Source: Odontocerum albicorne
Lineage: Eukaryota; Arthropoda; Insecta; Trichoptera; Odontoceridae
DNA: 64,000 nucleotides
Direction of reading: 5' to 3'
Assembly (NCBI GenBank): GCA_949825065.1
Contig: OX463842.1
Span: forward strand, 51,582,526 to 51,646,525
A program made the translations under genes and the position numbers. Below, one piece after another: positions 1 to 10,372 of the stretch (position 1 is its first letter; each line of letters starts with the position of its first letter). A model generated the notes under the pieces. The model searched no databases. It was not told where the DNA came from and worked only from the letters and a program-made list of their open reading frames with translations.

Positions 1-416
1 GCAAAAGAAAGAAAATAAAATGATGACTTGTGTTGGTGCGTTGTTTACAAGCGAGCACAGTTATTTCTTTTTAATTCAAGTACCTTTGTGGAGACCGAAG
101 AGCTATGTCAGTGAAATATTACACTCATTTGTATGGTGCCAGAATGTATTTATTTTAATTTATTATATTTTTGTTGAAATTAAATCTCGAAAGAAGTTGT
201 GTGAAAAATATATCAAATTTAGAAGGAAATTTACCATTTTTTGCCTTTTCAAATTCTGTTGTGAGAATCCACTTCTTAGAAATTTCAAAAAGCATTTTTT
301 TTAAATGAGTGATTAAAAGCTTTAAAAATGTAAACAAACATATTTATTAAGGTTTTTGTCGCTTTTATTTATTTTAACAATAAAAGCCTCAAAATAAATA
401 AAAATAGTTTAATGTA
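1..416. other. No gene seen; AT-rich DNA
   Basis: Low-complexity AT-rich sequence. Short open frames on both strands here overlap one another and show no recognisable motif, so they are treated as chance. Confidence 0.5.
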
Positions 417-990
417 ATGTTACATCAAAGAAATTATCCCAACTTATTAAATGCAATGAAACCCTTGAAACTGTGTGACAGAAGAAAAATAGCCGATATA
501 GTACTGCTATACAAAATCATTCCCTCAGTAATCGATGCACCTCACTTACTCACAAGTATTTCACTTCATATTCCCACTAGATCCACAAGACAGCTCAATC
601 TCTTTTATACCGAAAATTGCCATACTAATTATATAATTATCTCCTCTATAATTCGTATGCAAAGACTTGGAATTGAATTTTGCAATTATTTAGATTTTTT
701 TCATATAAGTATATATAGTATTCGCCAGAATATCACAACAATATTTAGAAATAGCTACTAACAAACATTAAGGCCAATACTTTGCCTCTGGAGTTGAGTA
801 ACCCTGCATCAACATGTGGGAGGTTTCGATTATGTAAAGCAACTTAATTCTACAAGTGAGCCCATTTCCATGTTAGTTTAAAACAATTTTTTGTATTTTT
901 TGTCAATAATTCTAAGTACTTGTATAACTTATCATATGCTCATTTGTATATAAAAGACACTGTTGTGTCGTTAATTAAATAAATAAAAAG
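417..990 (+). pseudogene. 3' end of a CR1/Jockey-type LINE ORF2 with 3' UTR
   Basis: The frame at 417-761 (114 residues, stop present, no 5' part) resembles the extreme C-terminus of LINE ORF2 proteins lacking RNase H. It has the pattern DRRKIADIVLLYKII, then IDAPHLLTSISLHIP with a following TR, then a late S-I-I-R-M-Q-R block and an F-H-I-S-I-Y ending. No reverse transcriptase or endonuclease part precedes it, so the copy is strongly 5'-truncated. The following 230 bases are noncoding and end in an AATAAATAAA-like tail, consistent with a retroposed 3' UTR. Family membership is inferred from the sequence pattern only; the clade is uncertain. Confidence 0.55.
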
Positions 991-1194
991 GAAAATATAT
1001 AAAAACATGCATAATTAGTTAATGTTGTTTAAAACAAGTATGTAACATATATAATTAAATACTTATATGTAATTTAAATGGGACTATTCGATTCTTTATC
1101 ATTTAATTAGATAGTAAAAATAAAATATTTTAGACATTTAATTTGTTAAATTCCATAATATTTTGTTATTTTTAAGATTTTTTAATTTATTACA

Positions 1195-1350
1195 CTATTG
1201 CTGTATAAAGTAAAGCGGTAACCTGTTCCAACCAGCCAGACAGGTAGTATATAAGTCTAAAGTGAAAACTAGACAGGAAACAATTAAAAAAAAAAAAAAA
1301 AAAAACGAATGCCTACGGGCATCAGGGGGCATAACTGCGATTAGAACAGA
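1195..1350 (-). mobile_element. Degenerate SINE (antisense)
   Basis: Read on the minus strand this gives a tRNA-like head remnant, a long T-run, the middle block CCTGTCTAGTTTTCACTTTAG and then the GGTTGGAA-type tail. All four occur in the same order as in the well-preserved SINE at 31891-32097. Divergence is high, so this is an old copy. Confidence 0.5.
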
Positions 1351-1869
1351 GACGTTTTACCAAATAAGTTATTGATATAGTAAAAAAAAAATTATTTTAT
1401 TTAATAATAATTATAAACAGTGAAATAATGAGTGATTTATATATATACATTTTTAAAGATAACGAAAGTAGTTTGTTCTTACAAATATACAACATTGAAC
1501 TTTTCTTTTTTACAGAAATTATAAAAATGCATTTTTTTTATTCTATTTGAAATATGAATGAACTTTCATTATTACACGAAACCTTTTATTTTATCTACAC
1601 ATCAGTTATTCTATAAAGTAACCATTTTATTGTAAATCAAAACTAAGGAAGAATAAGTTTAAACAGTGGGTGGCCTTAAAGTTTTGCTTAAATTCTGAGT
1701 CAAACACGTATATTTGCTCCAGTGAGTAGAGATAAAAAGAAGAGGAAAGGTAAGATGTATGCGCAGAATAGCCTTATTTGATCGTAGGTTTTATACAATT
1801 TTAAATAACTTGACTGCGGTATAATTTTTTTCACAAAAATGTGCTTGATTGAAATACTCGAAAATACAT
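1351..1869. other. No gene seen
   Basis: AT-rich sequence with no recognisable repeat family, coding frame or RNA gene. Confidence 0.45.
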
Positions 1870-2033
1870 TCACATATGTCGTAACCCTATTTCTCTATCG
1901 GAGTAGGGAGAGAGGAACTAGTGTCAGAATTTCCAACCATGACGTACACCTTCTACAACTCCTAATTTTTTTCTGGCATTTTACATTTCCTTCTTTCAAA
2001 GTATTATACCATACTTTCTAAGTGTCATGCCAA
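1870..2033 (-). pseudogene. LINE family-gamma extreme 3' end
   Basis: The minus strand reads like the last residues of a LINE ORF2, with several stops. It ends in the same CTATCGGAG-AGGGA type of block seen at 15.49, 30.16 and 43.44 kb. It is probably the continuation of the fragment at 2386-2628, separated by a later retroposon (about 2072-2300) and a deletion. Confidence 0.45.
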
Positions 2034-2071
2034 AGTACCCGCCATCCTTTTTTTTTCCTTTGATAGATAAT

Positions 2072-2300
2072 AAACTAACTTTTTATGAAAAGGAATATTC
2101 GGGTAATTGTCCGTCTTTGTGGGGTTTATGAAAGCATGCTCACGTATATTTTCATAAATTTCGTGGAGATGGGTAATCATTTTAATGTTTTTTTTTACGA
2201 CCATATAACTTGCTTTGTTTACTATAGTCTGGTTGGTTGTAAGAGATTGCCGCTTGGCCATAAGTCCACCCAATTTGATTTTGTAATGAAGTATTAATAA
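2072..2300 (+). mobile_element. Retroposon with shared hairpin tail, copy 1
   Basis: The head (CGTCTTTGTGGGGTTTATG, then an ACGTATATTTTCATAAATTTCGTGGAGATGG-like stretch) matches 20030-20245. The tail GGTTGTAAGAGATTGCCGC followed by TTGGCCATAAGTCCACC is the hairpin tail common to the SINEs of this window. It is a noncoding, nonautonomous retroposon lying inside an antisense LINE remnant. The head is not clearly tRNA-like. Confidence 0.55.
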
Positions 2301-2385
2301 AATGTATATATATATACATTTTCATTTCTCAACCATACCTACTCATATTTCCACTAAAAGCAATATTAGTTTTAATATATTTTCG

Positions 2386-2628
2386 TCATTCACTCGTTAT
2401 TAATACCCAAACCATCCCAAAATGCTGTTTAATCTTACTTAACACATCAGTTTTAAGTTCATATTCATCTAGTATTATATTATACATTGTCACTCCATGT
2501 AATCTTCTCATACGTATTTTTACATAATTTATTCGGTTCTTTTCAGTTTTTCCACACAAACTCCTCAAGAAGTCATAAACAGTCCTAAAATTAAATATTT
2601 TTTTGGGTTTCTGTTTGAGATAAACCAT
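2386..2628 (-). pseudogene. LINE family-gamma ORF2 C-terminal fragment
   Basis: An 80-codon open frame reads K-T-E-K-N-R-I-N-Y-V-K-I-R-M-R-R-L-H-G-V-T-M-Y-N, then V-L-S-K-I-K-Q and F-G-M-V-W-V. This is the degenerated form of the pattern (EAVEMR.LR...GVT..DRIRN ... L..+...LRWFGHV) that follows the reverse transcriptase in many insect LINEs. The catalytic domain is missing. The same family is represented at 15.5, 22.4, 29.7, 43.4 and 55.4 kb. Confidence 0.6.
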
Positions 2629-2839
2629 CTATCTGTTTTATTCAAAAACATAAAAATACAAATGAAAAAAGTTTAATTAAATTTGTTTTTCTTTATTTCC
2701 CTTGATTGATTGTTGGATATACGAGAAAGAAAAGAATACTACCCCTCACGTTCCTCTCATAATAAACTTTTATTTGCGAACACCACAAAAGATCTTCAAG
2801 AAATAAAATAATTTATCGCTTCCCCGATGCTGTTCAACC

Positions 2840-2975
2840 GAGACCTTTCCACTACTTTCATCGAGGGTAGCTCCCGACTTTCATCGAGAATGGCTCCCGA
2901 CTTTCATCGAAAATGTCTCCCGACTTCTATCCAGAATAGCTTCCGACTTTCCAGGTCCAGAATTGCTTGCATTGA
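2840..2975. repeat. Five diverged 23-bp tandem repeats
   Basis: The unit CGACTTTCATCGAGAATGGCT plus CC recurs with increasing divergence (GAGGGTAGCTCC, GAGAATGGCTCC, GAAAATGTCTCC, CAGAATAGCTTCC). There are about five units. The surrounding 2629-3292 shows no gene. Confidence 0.75.
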
Positions 2976-3296
2976 AGTATGGGAATGCTGGAAGGAGCGC
3001 AATCAACTCCGATTTCATTAAACTCCGACTCGTACCTACAAGTTGCAACTTCTCAGTACTGCCTGGAAGCTATTGGCTAGAATATGTGCCCGGAATAGTT
3101 TCACCCGAAGGAAATTCAATAGAAGCGTTTAACCGAAACAATGGCTGGATATCACACTAGTTAATTCTTAATTTGTTGCCACAGTGAATGAAAGAAAGGA
3201 CCATCTTTAGTTTAAAACCTTTGATTCTTTATTTGACGTTAAAATGATTTTCTCAAGTATTTTAATACAATGAATGAAACTTTTTAATGGTCTTAA

Positions 3297-3901
3297 CCAT
3301 TCCCTTCCTGTGCTAAAAAAATCCGTGCGTTCCGGTGCTGTGTATTCAATACACATCAATACACATGTAAAAATGAGCAATTTAAAATCGGAAAAATAAG
3401 AATATTCATAGCCAATTGCTTAAATTAATAAAATTTGAAGGTGAAAGTGATAATAATTGAAATTTAATTGCTGAAAACATGAAAAAAACATCGGCCGACG
3501 TACACAAAACGGGCGAAGAGACCACCTCAAATGGATACCCGAAAGTTACTGAAGCGAGCGAACTAAGATTCTATTTCTTGCGTCCCCATATACCGAAGTA
3601 GAGTGAGAGTGAAACGTTAATAGCATCGCTTCTTCACCCATAGCGGTTTTATAGAATGAATATACCTACGTCACACACTTGTACACGTTTGATTGTGTTG
3701 GTGAATTTATTCACGATTTTCACAAAATATCTCTGATGTGGCCGATAAGTGCTAATTATTATTAATATTATTTTTTCATTCAATGCGTAAATATATAACG
3801 GAGTATTACCTAAAATCTGAATCCAGTTTTTATTATATTTATAGATATATTAAAGTTTTTAGAAGCAATGTGTACTAGTTACACATCACAGGGAAGAAAG
3901 G
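3297..3901 (+). mobile_element. TTAA-target element, family E, copy 1
   Basis: A 605-bp noncoding element. The left end is TTAA (3293-3296) followed by CCATTCCCTTCCTGTGCT. The right end is ...TGTGTACTAGTTACACATCA then CAGGGAAGAAAGG, but the right TTAA has decayed to AATA. Subterminal palindromes (TGTGTATTCAATACACA; TGTGTACTAGTTACACA) lie inside each end. TTAA target use is characteristic of the piggyBac superfamily; no transposase is encoded. Confidence 0.75.
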
Positions 3902-4267
3902 AATAATAAAGTATTATATTGTATAATATTTGGTTATCTAATATCCGATTTCATAGTTAAGGTCTTGAATGCTCGTGGATGGTTGTTTATGATAAACACG
4001 TATTCAGTATTTTAACGCTGATTGTTTGACCTCGGTCAAACGACCAAATGTCAAACATTACACTTCACCTTAAATCGAATGTGTTACTTTGACATATCGG
4101 AATATTTATTATATAAAGGTGTCTTTGTCAAGTGTTCTGCGGTTTTTTACCTAATATGTTTTCATGTGTGCAGATGCGGGGAAGTAGAATCTAACGGTCT
4201 CAGCTAGCACTTAACTTTTTGGTTTGAATCGCGATTTAAAGCCATTGAGGAGAATCTGCTCTTTTAA

Positions 4268-4894
4268 CCCTTCTTTCCCTGTGATGTGTAACTAGTACAC
4301 ATTGCTTCTAAAAACTTATATATCTCTATAAATATAATAGATACTAGGTTCAGATTTAATATATTCCTCAGTAATACATTTACGCATTGAATGAAAAAAA
4401 TAATATTAATAATAATTAGCACTTATCGGCCACATCAGAGATATTTTGTGAAAATCGGGAATAAATTCACCAATACAATCAAACGTGTGCCAGTGTGTGA
4501 CGTAGGTATATTCATTCTAAATAACCGCTATGGGTGAGGAAGCGAAGCGATTCACGTCTCACTCTCACTCTACTTCGGTATATGGGAACGCAAGAAATAT
4601 AATCTCAGTTCGCAATTGTGTTTCTTCCTTCGAGGTATAACATACACAGTTTTAGTCCGTCCATGATCTCAGTAGCTCTGGGGCATCCATTTGGGGTGAT
4701 ATCTTTGCCCATTTTGTGAACGTCGGCCGATGTTTTTTTTCACGTTTTCAGCAAATAAATTTCAATTATTTTCACTTTTGACTTAAGGCTATGAATATTC
4801 TAATTTTTCCTATTTTAAATTGCTCATTTTTAGATGTGTATTGAATACACAGCACCGGAACGCGCGGATTTTTTTTAGCAATGGAAGAGAAAGG
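4268..4894 (-). mobile_element. TTAA-target element, family E, copy 2 (inverted)
   Basis: 627 bp, in opposite orientation to the copy at 3297-3901, with a spacer of about 365 bp. Perfect TTAA flanks are at 4264-4267 and 4895-4898, with ends CCCTTCTTTCCCTGTGATG and GAAGAGAAAGG. It is noncoding. The spacer 3902-4263 has no recognisable gene. Confidence 0.8.
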
Positions 4895-4898
4895 TTAA

Positions 4899-5756
4899 TT
4901 ACCATTGGAGAATGCCATAGTTTGCCATTGAATGAAGACAATTATTATATAATCTTTTTATTCTTAAATATACTACAGATGATGACACTAGGGACTTATA
5001 GTTCTGGTGTAGCGGCTAGTAGAAGACAATTCAGGATAAATTGAAAATTTCACTTCATGTCCCTAAAACCCCTTTAAACAAGCTATGAAGATTAAATTAA
5101 TTGTTATGGGTTGGTTACGTGCGTCGAATAAAAACTGAATTATAGAAAAAAAAACTATTTGTGTGGCTTGACCGTCAGAACTGTTAGCAAACTCAAAAAT
5201 AAATGGCGAGAGAGGCAGTTAGAAAAAAAAAAGTAATGGGTCGTCACCAAGGGAAAGTAAAACCTTTTAGGCTTTATGGATATCAGAAATAAAGTTAGGT
5301 AATTGAAACAGGAAAGTGTTTTTCGACTTGCATCTGCCACTATATATGTTGTAAAATTGTTATTAAATTTTAGGAGAAGGACACCGATTGATTGATGGTA
5401 ACTTTTTGTTTTCGTTATTTTTAATTTTCATGAATTTTGTACAAAATTATTTAAATATTTTTGCGACCGCATAATTTATTTTTTAATTTTTCTATTTCCG
5501 TTATTTTGTGTACATGGTCAAATGTGATTCCTTTGGCAAACTTATGGCTATACAGTTTTTTAGAACGAACCAGCTTATCTTGGATGCATTTGACAATACA
5601 GATTCATGAGAGAACAATATTAGAACTAGAGAAAAGGAAAACGTTCGAGAAAAAGAAAGGGAAACAAAGAGGAATCGGAATGAAAGTAAATTATTAAAGT
5701 TATATACGAGTATTTTCGATTTTCTCTTAAACTTAAATAAGTATTGTTTATAGTTA
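4899..5756. other. No gene seen
   Basis: AT-rich single-copy-looking sequence. Short frames on both strands carry no recognisable motif. Confidence 0.45.
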
Positions 5757-5945
5757 AAGTATTAACATTGAGGAGGTTTAAACACATTGTAATTTGTGTC
5801 ATCAAACATTGCTTATTCCACTTTTATGTAACGGTATAATCCTACCGGTTTCAAGAATTTCACCTCATCATTAGGGGAGCACAATCAAGACTGAATTATG
5901 TTCGAACTGGTACTGAGATACACGCTTCTAACGGTAAAACTCTAT
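5757..5945 (+). repeat. Palindrome-arm repeat family F, left arm only
   Basis: This begins at the family start (TTAACATTGAGGAGGTTTAAA), passes ACTTTTATGTAACGGTATAAT and CCTACCGGTTTCAAG, and ends past GAACTGGTACTGAGATACACG. The matching opposite arm is at 6728-6798. A TTAA element and other DNA lie between, so the two arms may be one interrupted palindrome. Confidence 0.65.
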
Positions 5946-6180
5946 AGAATTTAAATATTTAAGAACTTGGTGTAAGTCTATCGGTTACCGGTACCCGTCC
6001 AAATACAAAGAATGTCATCTGCAGACCTAAACCAGCACAAAACATTTTTAATTAACATAAACTTACTCCTGAAAATACATTTTTCAAAATAGTTCAGAAA
6101 TATTAATGTATCTAGGAATAAGTCCATTTTTTTACAGCACTTGTTTAAATATATTTTGAGAGACAACATTCTTTCTTTAA

Positions 6181-6704
6181 CCCTACAGTGCATTGGGATG
6201 CAAATTTGCATAATGATAATTAAAAAAATATGATAAATGCAAGTCCATCTTTTGGGAATAAAATACACTAAAATAATATGGTACAACTATCTCTCTTGTT
6301 GACTATATGCAAAAAATAAAATAAAAAGGCGTTTGTACTCGTATATCAAAATATTATTTTTAATTCTGACAGCAGGAGGAAAGGTGGGTGCAACTTTTTA
6401 CTGCATTTCAAGAATTAATGAAACAATAATAAAAGTGTTTAGGAATTTGAAAAAGGGAAAAATAATAACAATTTTGGTGTGTTTTATTTATTAACACAAT
6501 AATTTTCATCTAAAAACTTATCTGCATGGTAAAAATCCACAAAATATATGTGAAGCAAATAAGCATCATCATGCATTTTTTCAATGAAAAAAAAACACTA
6601 AAAATTGTTTTTGATTTTAATCATTATTTTTTCCGTTGTTAACATCACTTTTCCTATGCTATGTATAAATTTCATCAAAATCCATGACGGCATGCACTGT
6701 AGGA
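6181..6704. mobile_element. TTAA-target element, family D
   Basis: A 524-bp noncoding element. TTAA lies at 6177-6180 and 6705-6708. The terminal inverted repeats are CCCTACAGTGCAT on the left and its complement ATGCACTGTAGGA on the right (12 of 13 pair). It is piggyBac-like by target site and by CCC-type ends, but no transposase is present. It sits between two arms of palindrome family F. Confidence 0.75.
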
Positions 6705-6727
6705 TTAAGTTTGAACTTTTTAAATAT

Positions 6728-6798
6728 TAGTAGGGTTATACCGTTACAAAAAAGTGGAATAAACAGCGTTTGATTAAACAAATTTCAATGTAAATAAG
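6728..6798 (-). repeat. Palindrome-arm repeat family F, opposite arm
   Basis: AGGGTTATACCGTTACAAAA, then AGTGGAATAAACAGCGTTTG, is the reverse complement of the outer part of the family F arm. Confidence 0.6.
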
Positions 6799-6799
6799 T

Positions 6800-7035
6800 A
6801 TCGCGCACATCCGATAAATCTTGGAAGTTCGTTCAGTAGTCACGCCGAGTAAACCGCAAACGAAGCTGTGTAAAATATGGTGTGATGTGTTGATATGTAA
6901 AGGAGTCTCTCATCACCTGATCGAATAGAACGTCCGTGTAATGAAAGAAACTTGAATTTTTCGTGAAGGTATGACGGACGTTTGGAGTTGTTTACTAAAG
7001 AGAGATTGCCACTTGGCAATTAGTCAGATTTTTTT
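6800..7035 (+). mobile_element. Retroposon with shared hairpin tail, second head type
   Basis: The head GATAAATCTTGGAAGTTCG, then CCGCAAACGAAGCTG and GGTGTGATGTGTTGATATG, is homologous to 19372-19510. The tail GAGAGATTGCCACTTGGCAATTAG carries the TTGCC/GGCAA hairpin of the window's SINEs. Noncoding. Confidence 0.5.
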
Positions 7036-7067
7036 TTCAACGAAGAATTTTGTTTTTGATTTTTTAA

Positions 7068-7694
7068 CCTTTCCTTCCCTGTGTTGGGTATCTTCTACAC
7101 GTTGCTTCTAATAACCATCAATATCTTTATAAATATAAAAAATACTAACGCATTGATTTAAAATATAATATAATACATAATATATTTACGCATCGATTTA
7201 AAAAATAATATTAATAATAATCAGAATTTATCAACAACATCGAGGTGTTTTGTAAAGATCGAAAACAAATTCGCATTTAAACGCTGCGAGTGCCTCGTCT
7301 TGACGATAGGTGAATAGTATGCGGGAAGCGCAACACTATATTCGCATCTCACTCTTGCATACTCCACTGAATTGCGAGGAGCTGAATTGTCTCAACGTCG
7401 CAAGCATAAGCGTAAGCGCCGGGGTATGCGACTGACGTTCCGCGCCACTAGTAGCTTCTAGGCTTGCAAATAGGTTAGACGTTCGCCCGTTCCCTGAGCG
7501 TTGCCAGATGGTTTTTTAATGTTTTCAGCAAATAAATCTCAATTATTATAATTTTTAACTTCAATTATAATTAATTAAGGGGATTATCTATGAATGTTCT
7601 TATTTTTCCGATTTAAAATCGCTAATTTTTGATCGTGTACTCACTACCCAACACCGGAGCACGCGTTTCAATTTTAACACAGTAAGGGAATGGT
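7068..7694 (-). mobile_element. TTAA-target element, family E, copy 3
   Basis: 627 bp with TTAA at 7064-7067 and 7695-7698. The ends are CCTTTCCTTCCCTGTG and CACAGTAAGGGAATGG. More diverged inside than copies 1 and 2. It shares the cGTTTTTTAATGTTTTCAGCAAATAAAT-type interior. Confidence 0.8.
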
Positions 7695-7884
7695 TAATGT
7701 GTATCGTGTGGATGAAAATGATTTTTATACACAAGATTAGGCCCTGGACTTTCTGAGCCCTGACCTGCTGCTCGCATTTTTTTAAATATTTTTTTATTGT
7801 TAAACGTCATGTCATTTTTATATACGAGTATTATTTTCATGTTTATTATTTTTGTAAGATGTAAATTTTGTATCCAGGACATGC

Positions 7885-8095
7885 CTAATTCTAAATTTCT
7901 ATGTAAATATTGTATCTATGTATTTTAATGTAAATATTCTTACTTTATATTTTAACGTACATATTTATACTTTATATTTTAGAATAAATATATTTACTTT
8001 ATACTTTAATGTAATTGATACTATTTACTTTAATGTAAATATTGTTTACATGTATTTGAATGTAAATATTGTTCCGGTGTATTTTAGTGCTCGAT
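7885..8095 (+). repeat. Degenerate ~30-bp tandem repeat
   Basis: A TATTTTAATGTAAATATT-type unit recurs about six times at near 30-bp spacing. Because 30 is a multiple of three, one forward frame (7918 onward) reads as repeated ten-residue Y-F-N-V-N-I blocks. I read this as a property of the repeat, not as a gene. Confidence 0.65.
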
Positions 8096-8755
8096 ATCGA
8101 TCGTTCATTATACAAATTACTAAATTAATATGTAGAAAATGGTCGAATACTTTTTTCTTATTTTATGTATGATACCTTTAAAAAATATATAAACATTAAT
8201 TATTAAAAAAATATTTATTATAAAGAACTTGACTTGCGTTTCGTAACTATGCCGGATTCTTTCTTAAAAATAAAGTTTTAAATAAAACACTTTTCTTAAT
8301 GTGTAAAACTTGAACGAGAATGTAAAAGCGTTTAAAAATGCAAATGCAGGTAACGTTATTTCAATTAGCGTAGAGTGAGTTGGTAAAGTTTTTGAAGAAA
8401 AATACCACTTAATTGAATTTTCCATTACGGAACCTTATAAGCAAAAGAGAGTTATATCACGATCCTATCGTTTTAAGAAACGAGGATTTGATTTATTTAA
8501 AAAGCAATTAATACTCTTTAATATTTATCATTCAGATTTCATAATGAATTTCAATTTCTATGAATTTCCTTGGTTAAGGGTTGAAACACTTGTTTTTCTC
8601 CTATATATTTCGAATTATAGCCCCTTTAGGCTCAGGAAGCAATATTTGGCAATCGAGAGTAAATAATAAATATTAAGAAAAAAAATTAGTTTCTTTTAAC
8701 ACACTGTTTTTGTCAAGAGTCACAAAAACAGCAATTTATTTTCATTTTTATAAAC
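8096..8755. other. No gene seen
   Basis: AT-rich DNA with no recognised family. Confidence 0.4.
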
Positions 8756-8950
8756 AGTTTATTGTATTATATTTTTGTTCTATACAGTATAATCTGGTGG
8801 TCTTATTATCATGTGCTAATCTCTTCAAAACTAATAAGAAAGACATTGAAGAGATTTTAAGTGAAACCAAACTAGAACTCTTTTTGAAATAAATTTGAAT
8901 CCCACAGGAATCAAACCCGTAAGACAAGTGTCTTACCAACATGGTCACAA
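8756..8950 (-). mobile_element. SINE, antisense, near full length
   Basis: On the minus strand: tRNA-like head GACCATGTTGGTAAGACACT, a B-box-like GGTTTGATTCC, a middle AGTTTGGTTTCACTT block, and the tail AGAGATTAGCACATGATAAT followed by CACCAGATTATACTGTATAG. The tail ends in AATACAATAAA. Same order and length class (~195-207 bp) as 31891-32097. Confidence 0.7.
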
Positions 8951-9012
8951 ATAAAGTATATGGAAGGAATGAAGTCGTAAAAAAATATAGTCATAGGAAT
9001 CTAAAGGGTAAT

Positions 9013-9245
9013 CTTGTATATTGTAATTCCGTGGTCAAGTTGATAAAATGAGTGTTTTCAAATCTAGGGGAGAATTCAATTCACGTCAGACATCAGATTT
9101 TTTTAAAAGGTTTATGTCTGGGTTTCACTTAGACGGCCTCTGTAACATAGTTTTGTTGGTTGTAAGAGATTACCACATGGCACTTAATCCACCAGGCTGT
9201 TTTTATACAACATACATTTTTTCACCAGTCTTTAAATATAATTAA
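9013..9245 (+). mobile_element. SINE, sense, diverged
   Basis: Head CCGTGGTCAAGTTGATAAAA, middle GTCTGGGTTTCACTTAGACG, tail GTTGGTTGTAAGAGATTACC followed by ATGGCACTTAATCCACC. It lies beside the opposite-orientation SINE at 8756-8950. Confidence 0.6.
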
Positions 9246-9355
9246 AACGCCATCTAATGTTTAGATTGGCATAAAGATTAAATAAGCCAAGTAATGGGAG
9301 ACATATGTTAAGATGATTAATACGAGTAGTATGGAAAACACCTAAATTGTTTCAA

Positions 9356-9530
9356 AGCAACCACTGTATTTGATAAGCAAAGCAACCACTGTATTTGGTA
9401 AGCAAAGCCACAACTCTATTTGGTAAGCAAAGCAACCACTGTATTTGATAAGCAAAGCAACCACTGTATTTGATAAGCAAAGCAATCACTGTATTTGGTA
9501 AGCAAAGCAACCACTGTATTTGATAAGCAA
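9356..9530. repeat. 25-bp minisatellite, 7 copies
   Basis: The unit is AGCAACCACTGTATTTGATA plus AGCAA. Seven contiguous copies account for exactly 175 bp, with variants only at a few positions (GATA/GGTA; one ACCAC to CACAA change). Confidence 0.95.
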
Positions 9531-9624
9531 ATAACTCGTTTTTTTTATTGTTTGAACGATAAAAATACGACTATTAGATTAAACGTAAGAAAGTTTTTTT
9601 GCTGATAATTTTCGAGAGTGTTAT

Positions 9625-9812
9625 ACTTTCATTGTATAAAGTAAAACCTGACAGGTTGCTACGTGGAAAACTCTTTCAGCCAGTCTAAAAGATTTTTTAT
9701 GAGGATTTAAACAAAAACCAAAACATTTTTTTTTAATATTTGTACCAACGTAAACCGAGTCAGTAACTTTCAGGTTAGAAGACATTCTCCTTATTGACGA
9801 GACCACTGAAAT
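9625..9812 (-). mobile_element. Degenerate SINE (antisense)
   Basis: The minus strand shows a head remnant (CAGTGGTCTCGTCAATAAGG), a T-rich centre, and a tail ending CAGGTTTTACTTTATACAAT. Element order matches the SINE consensus of this window, but identity is low. Confidence 0.45.
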
Positions 9813-10049
9813 TGTTATATATTATAAAGGAAATTAAATACTTTAATTAGATGATGAATTCGTCTTCAAATTCGAGTTTCGTAAATTTTTTAATAAGGTA
9901 ACAAATAAATTCGTTATTTTTTTAATAAGGTAACAATTAAATTCGTAAATTTTATAAGTTGAAAATTTAAGATATCCTATAAAACTGAAAAATGTATGAC
10001 TCGTCGTCGAATATCAATTCATAACAAATTACTCTATTTATTTGTTTAA

Positions 10050-10265
10050 CACTTGCTTTACTGTGCTAAAAAATTCCGCCAGCCACGGTGCTGGACGCAA
10101 AACGTCCATTGAAAAATGCATGTTTTAAATTAAAATTATGCAAAGTCTGCCAGGTTATTTTTTTGTAATTAGCTATAAAAATAATTTTATTATGTATTAA
10201 AACGTCGAATAATCAAATAAAATATAAGTCCTGGTCATTCGATATCCATCACAGGGTGGCAAGTG
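10050..10265 (+). mobile_element. TTAA-target element, family G, copy 1
   Basis: 216 bp between TTAA at 10046-10049 and 10266-10269. The terminal inverted repeats are CACTTGC(TTTA)CTGTG and the complement CATCACAGGGTGGCAAGTG. A subterminal hairpin TGGACG-CAAAA-CGTCCA lies inside the left end. Noncoding. Confidence 0.85.
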
Positions 10266-10372
10266 TTAACGACATAACAGTATACTTTTCACAACCTAAA
10301 AATAATACCACACAAGACAAGTTTATTTGAAATCTTAAAATTATTGACCAAGTTACATAAAATTTATCTTAA

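Noticed and set aside
7918..8172. Possible 84-codon repeat protein
   Set aside because: Explained by a degenerate 30-bp AT-rich tandem repeat; no start context or domain.
9356..9530. CRISPR-like array
   Set aside because: Contiguous 25-bp units without spacers; this is an ordinary minisatellite.
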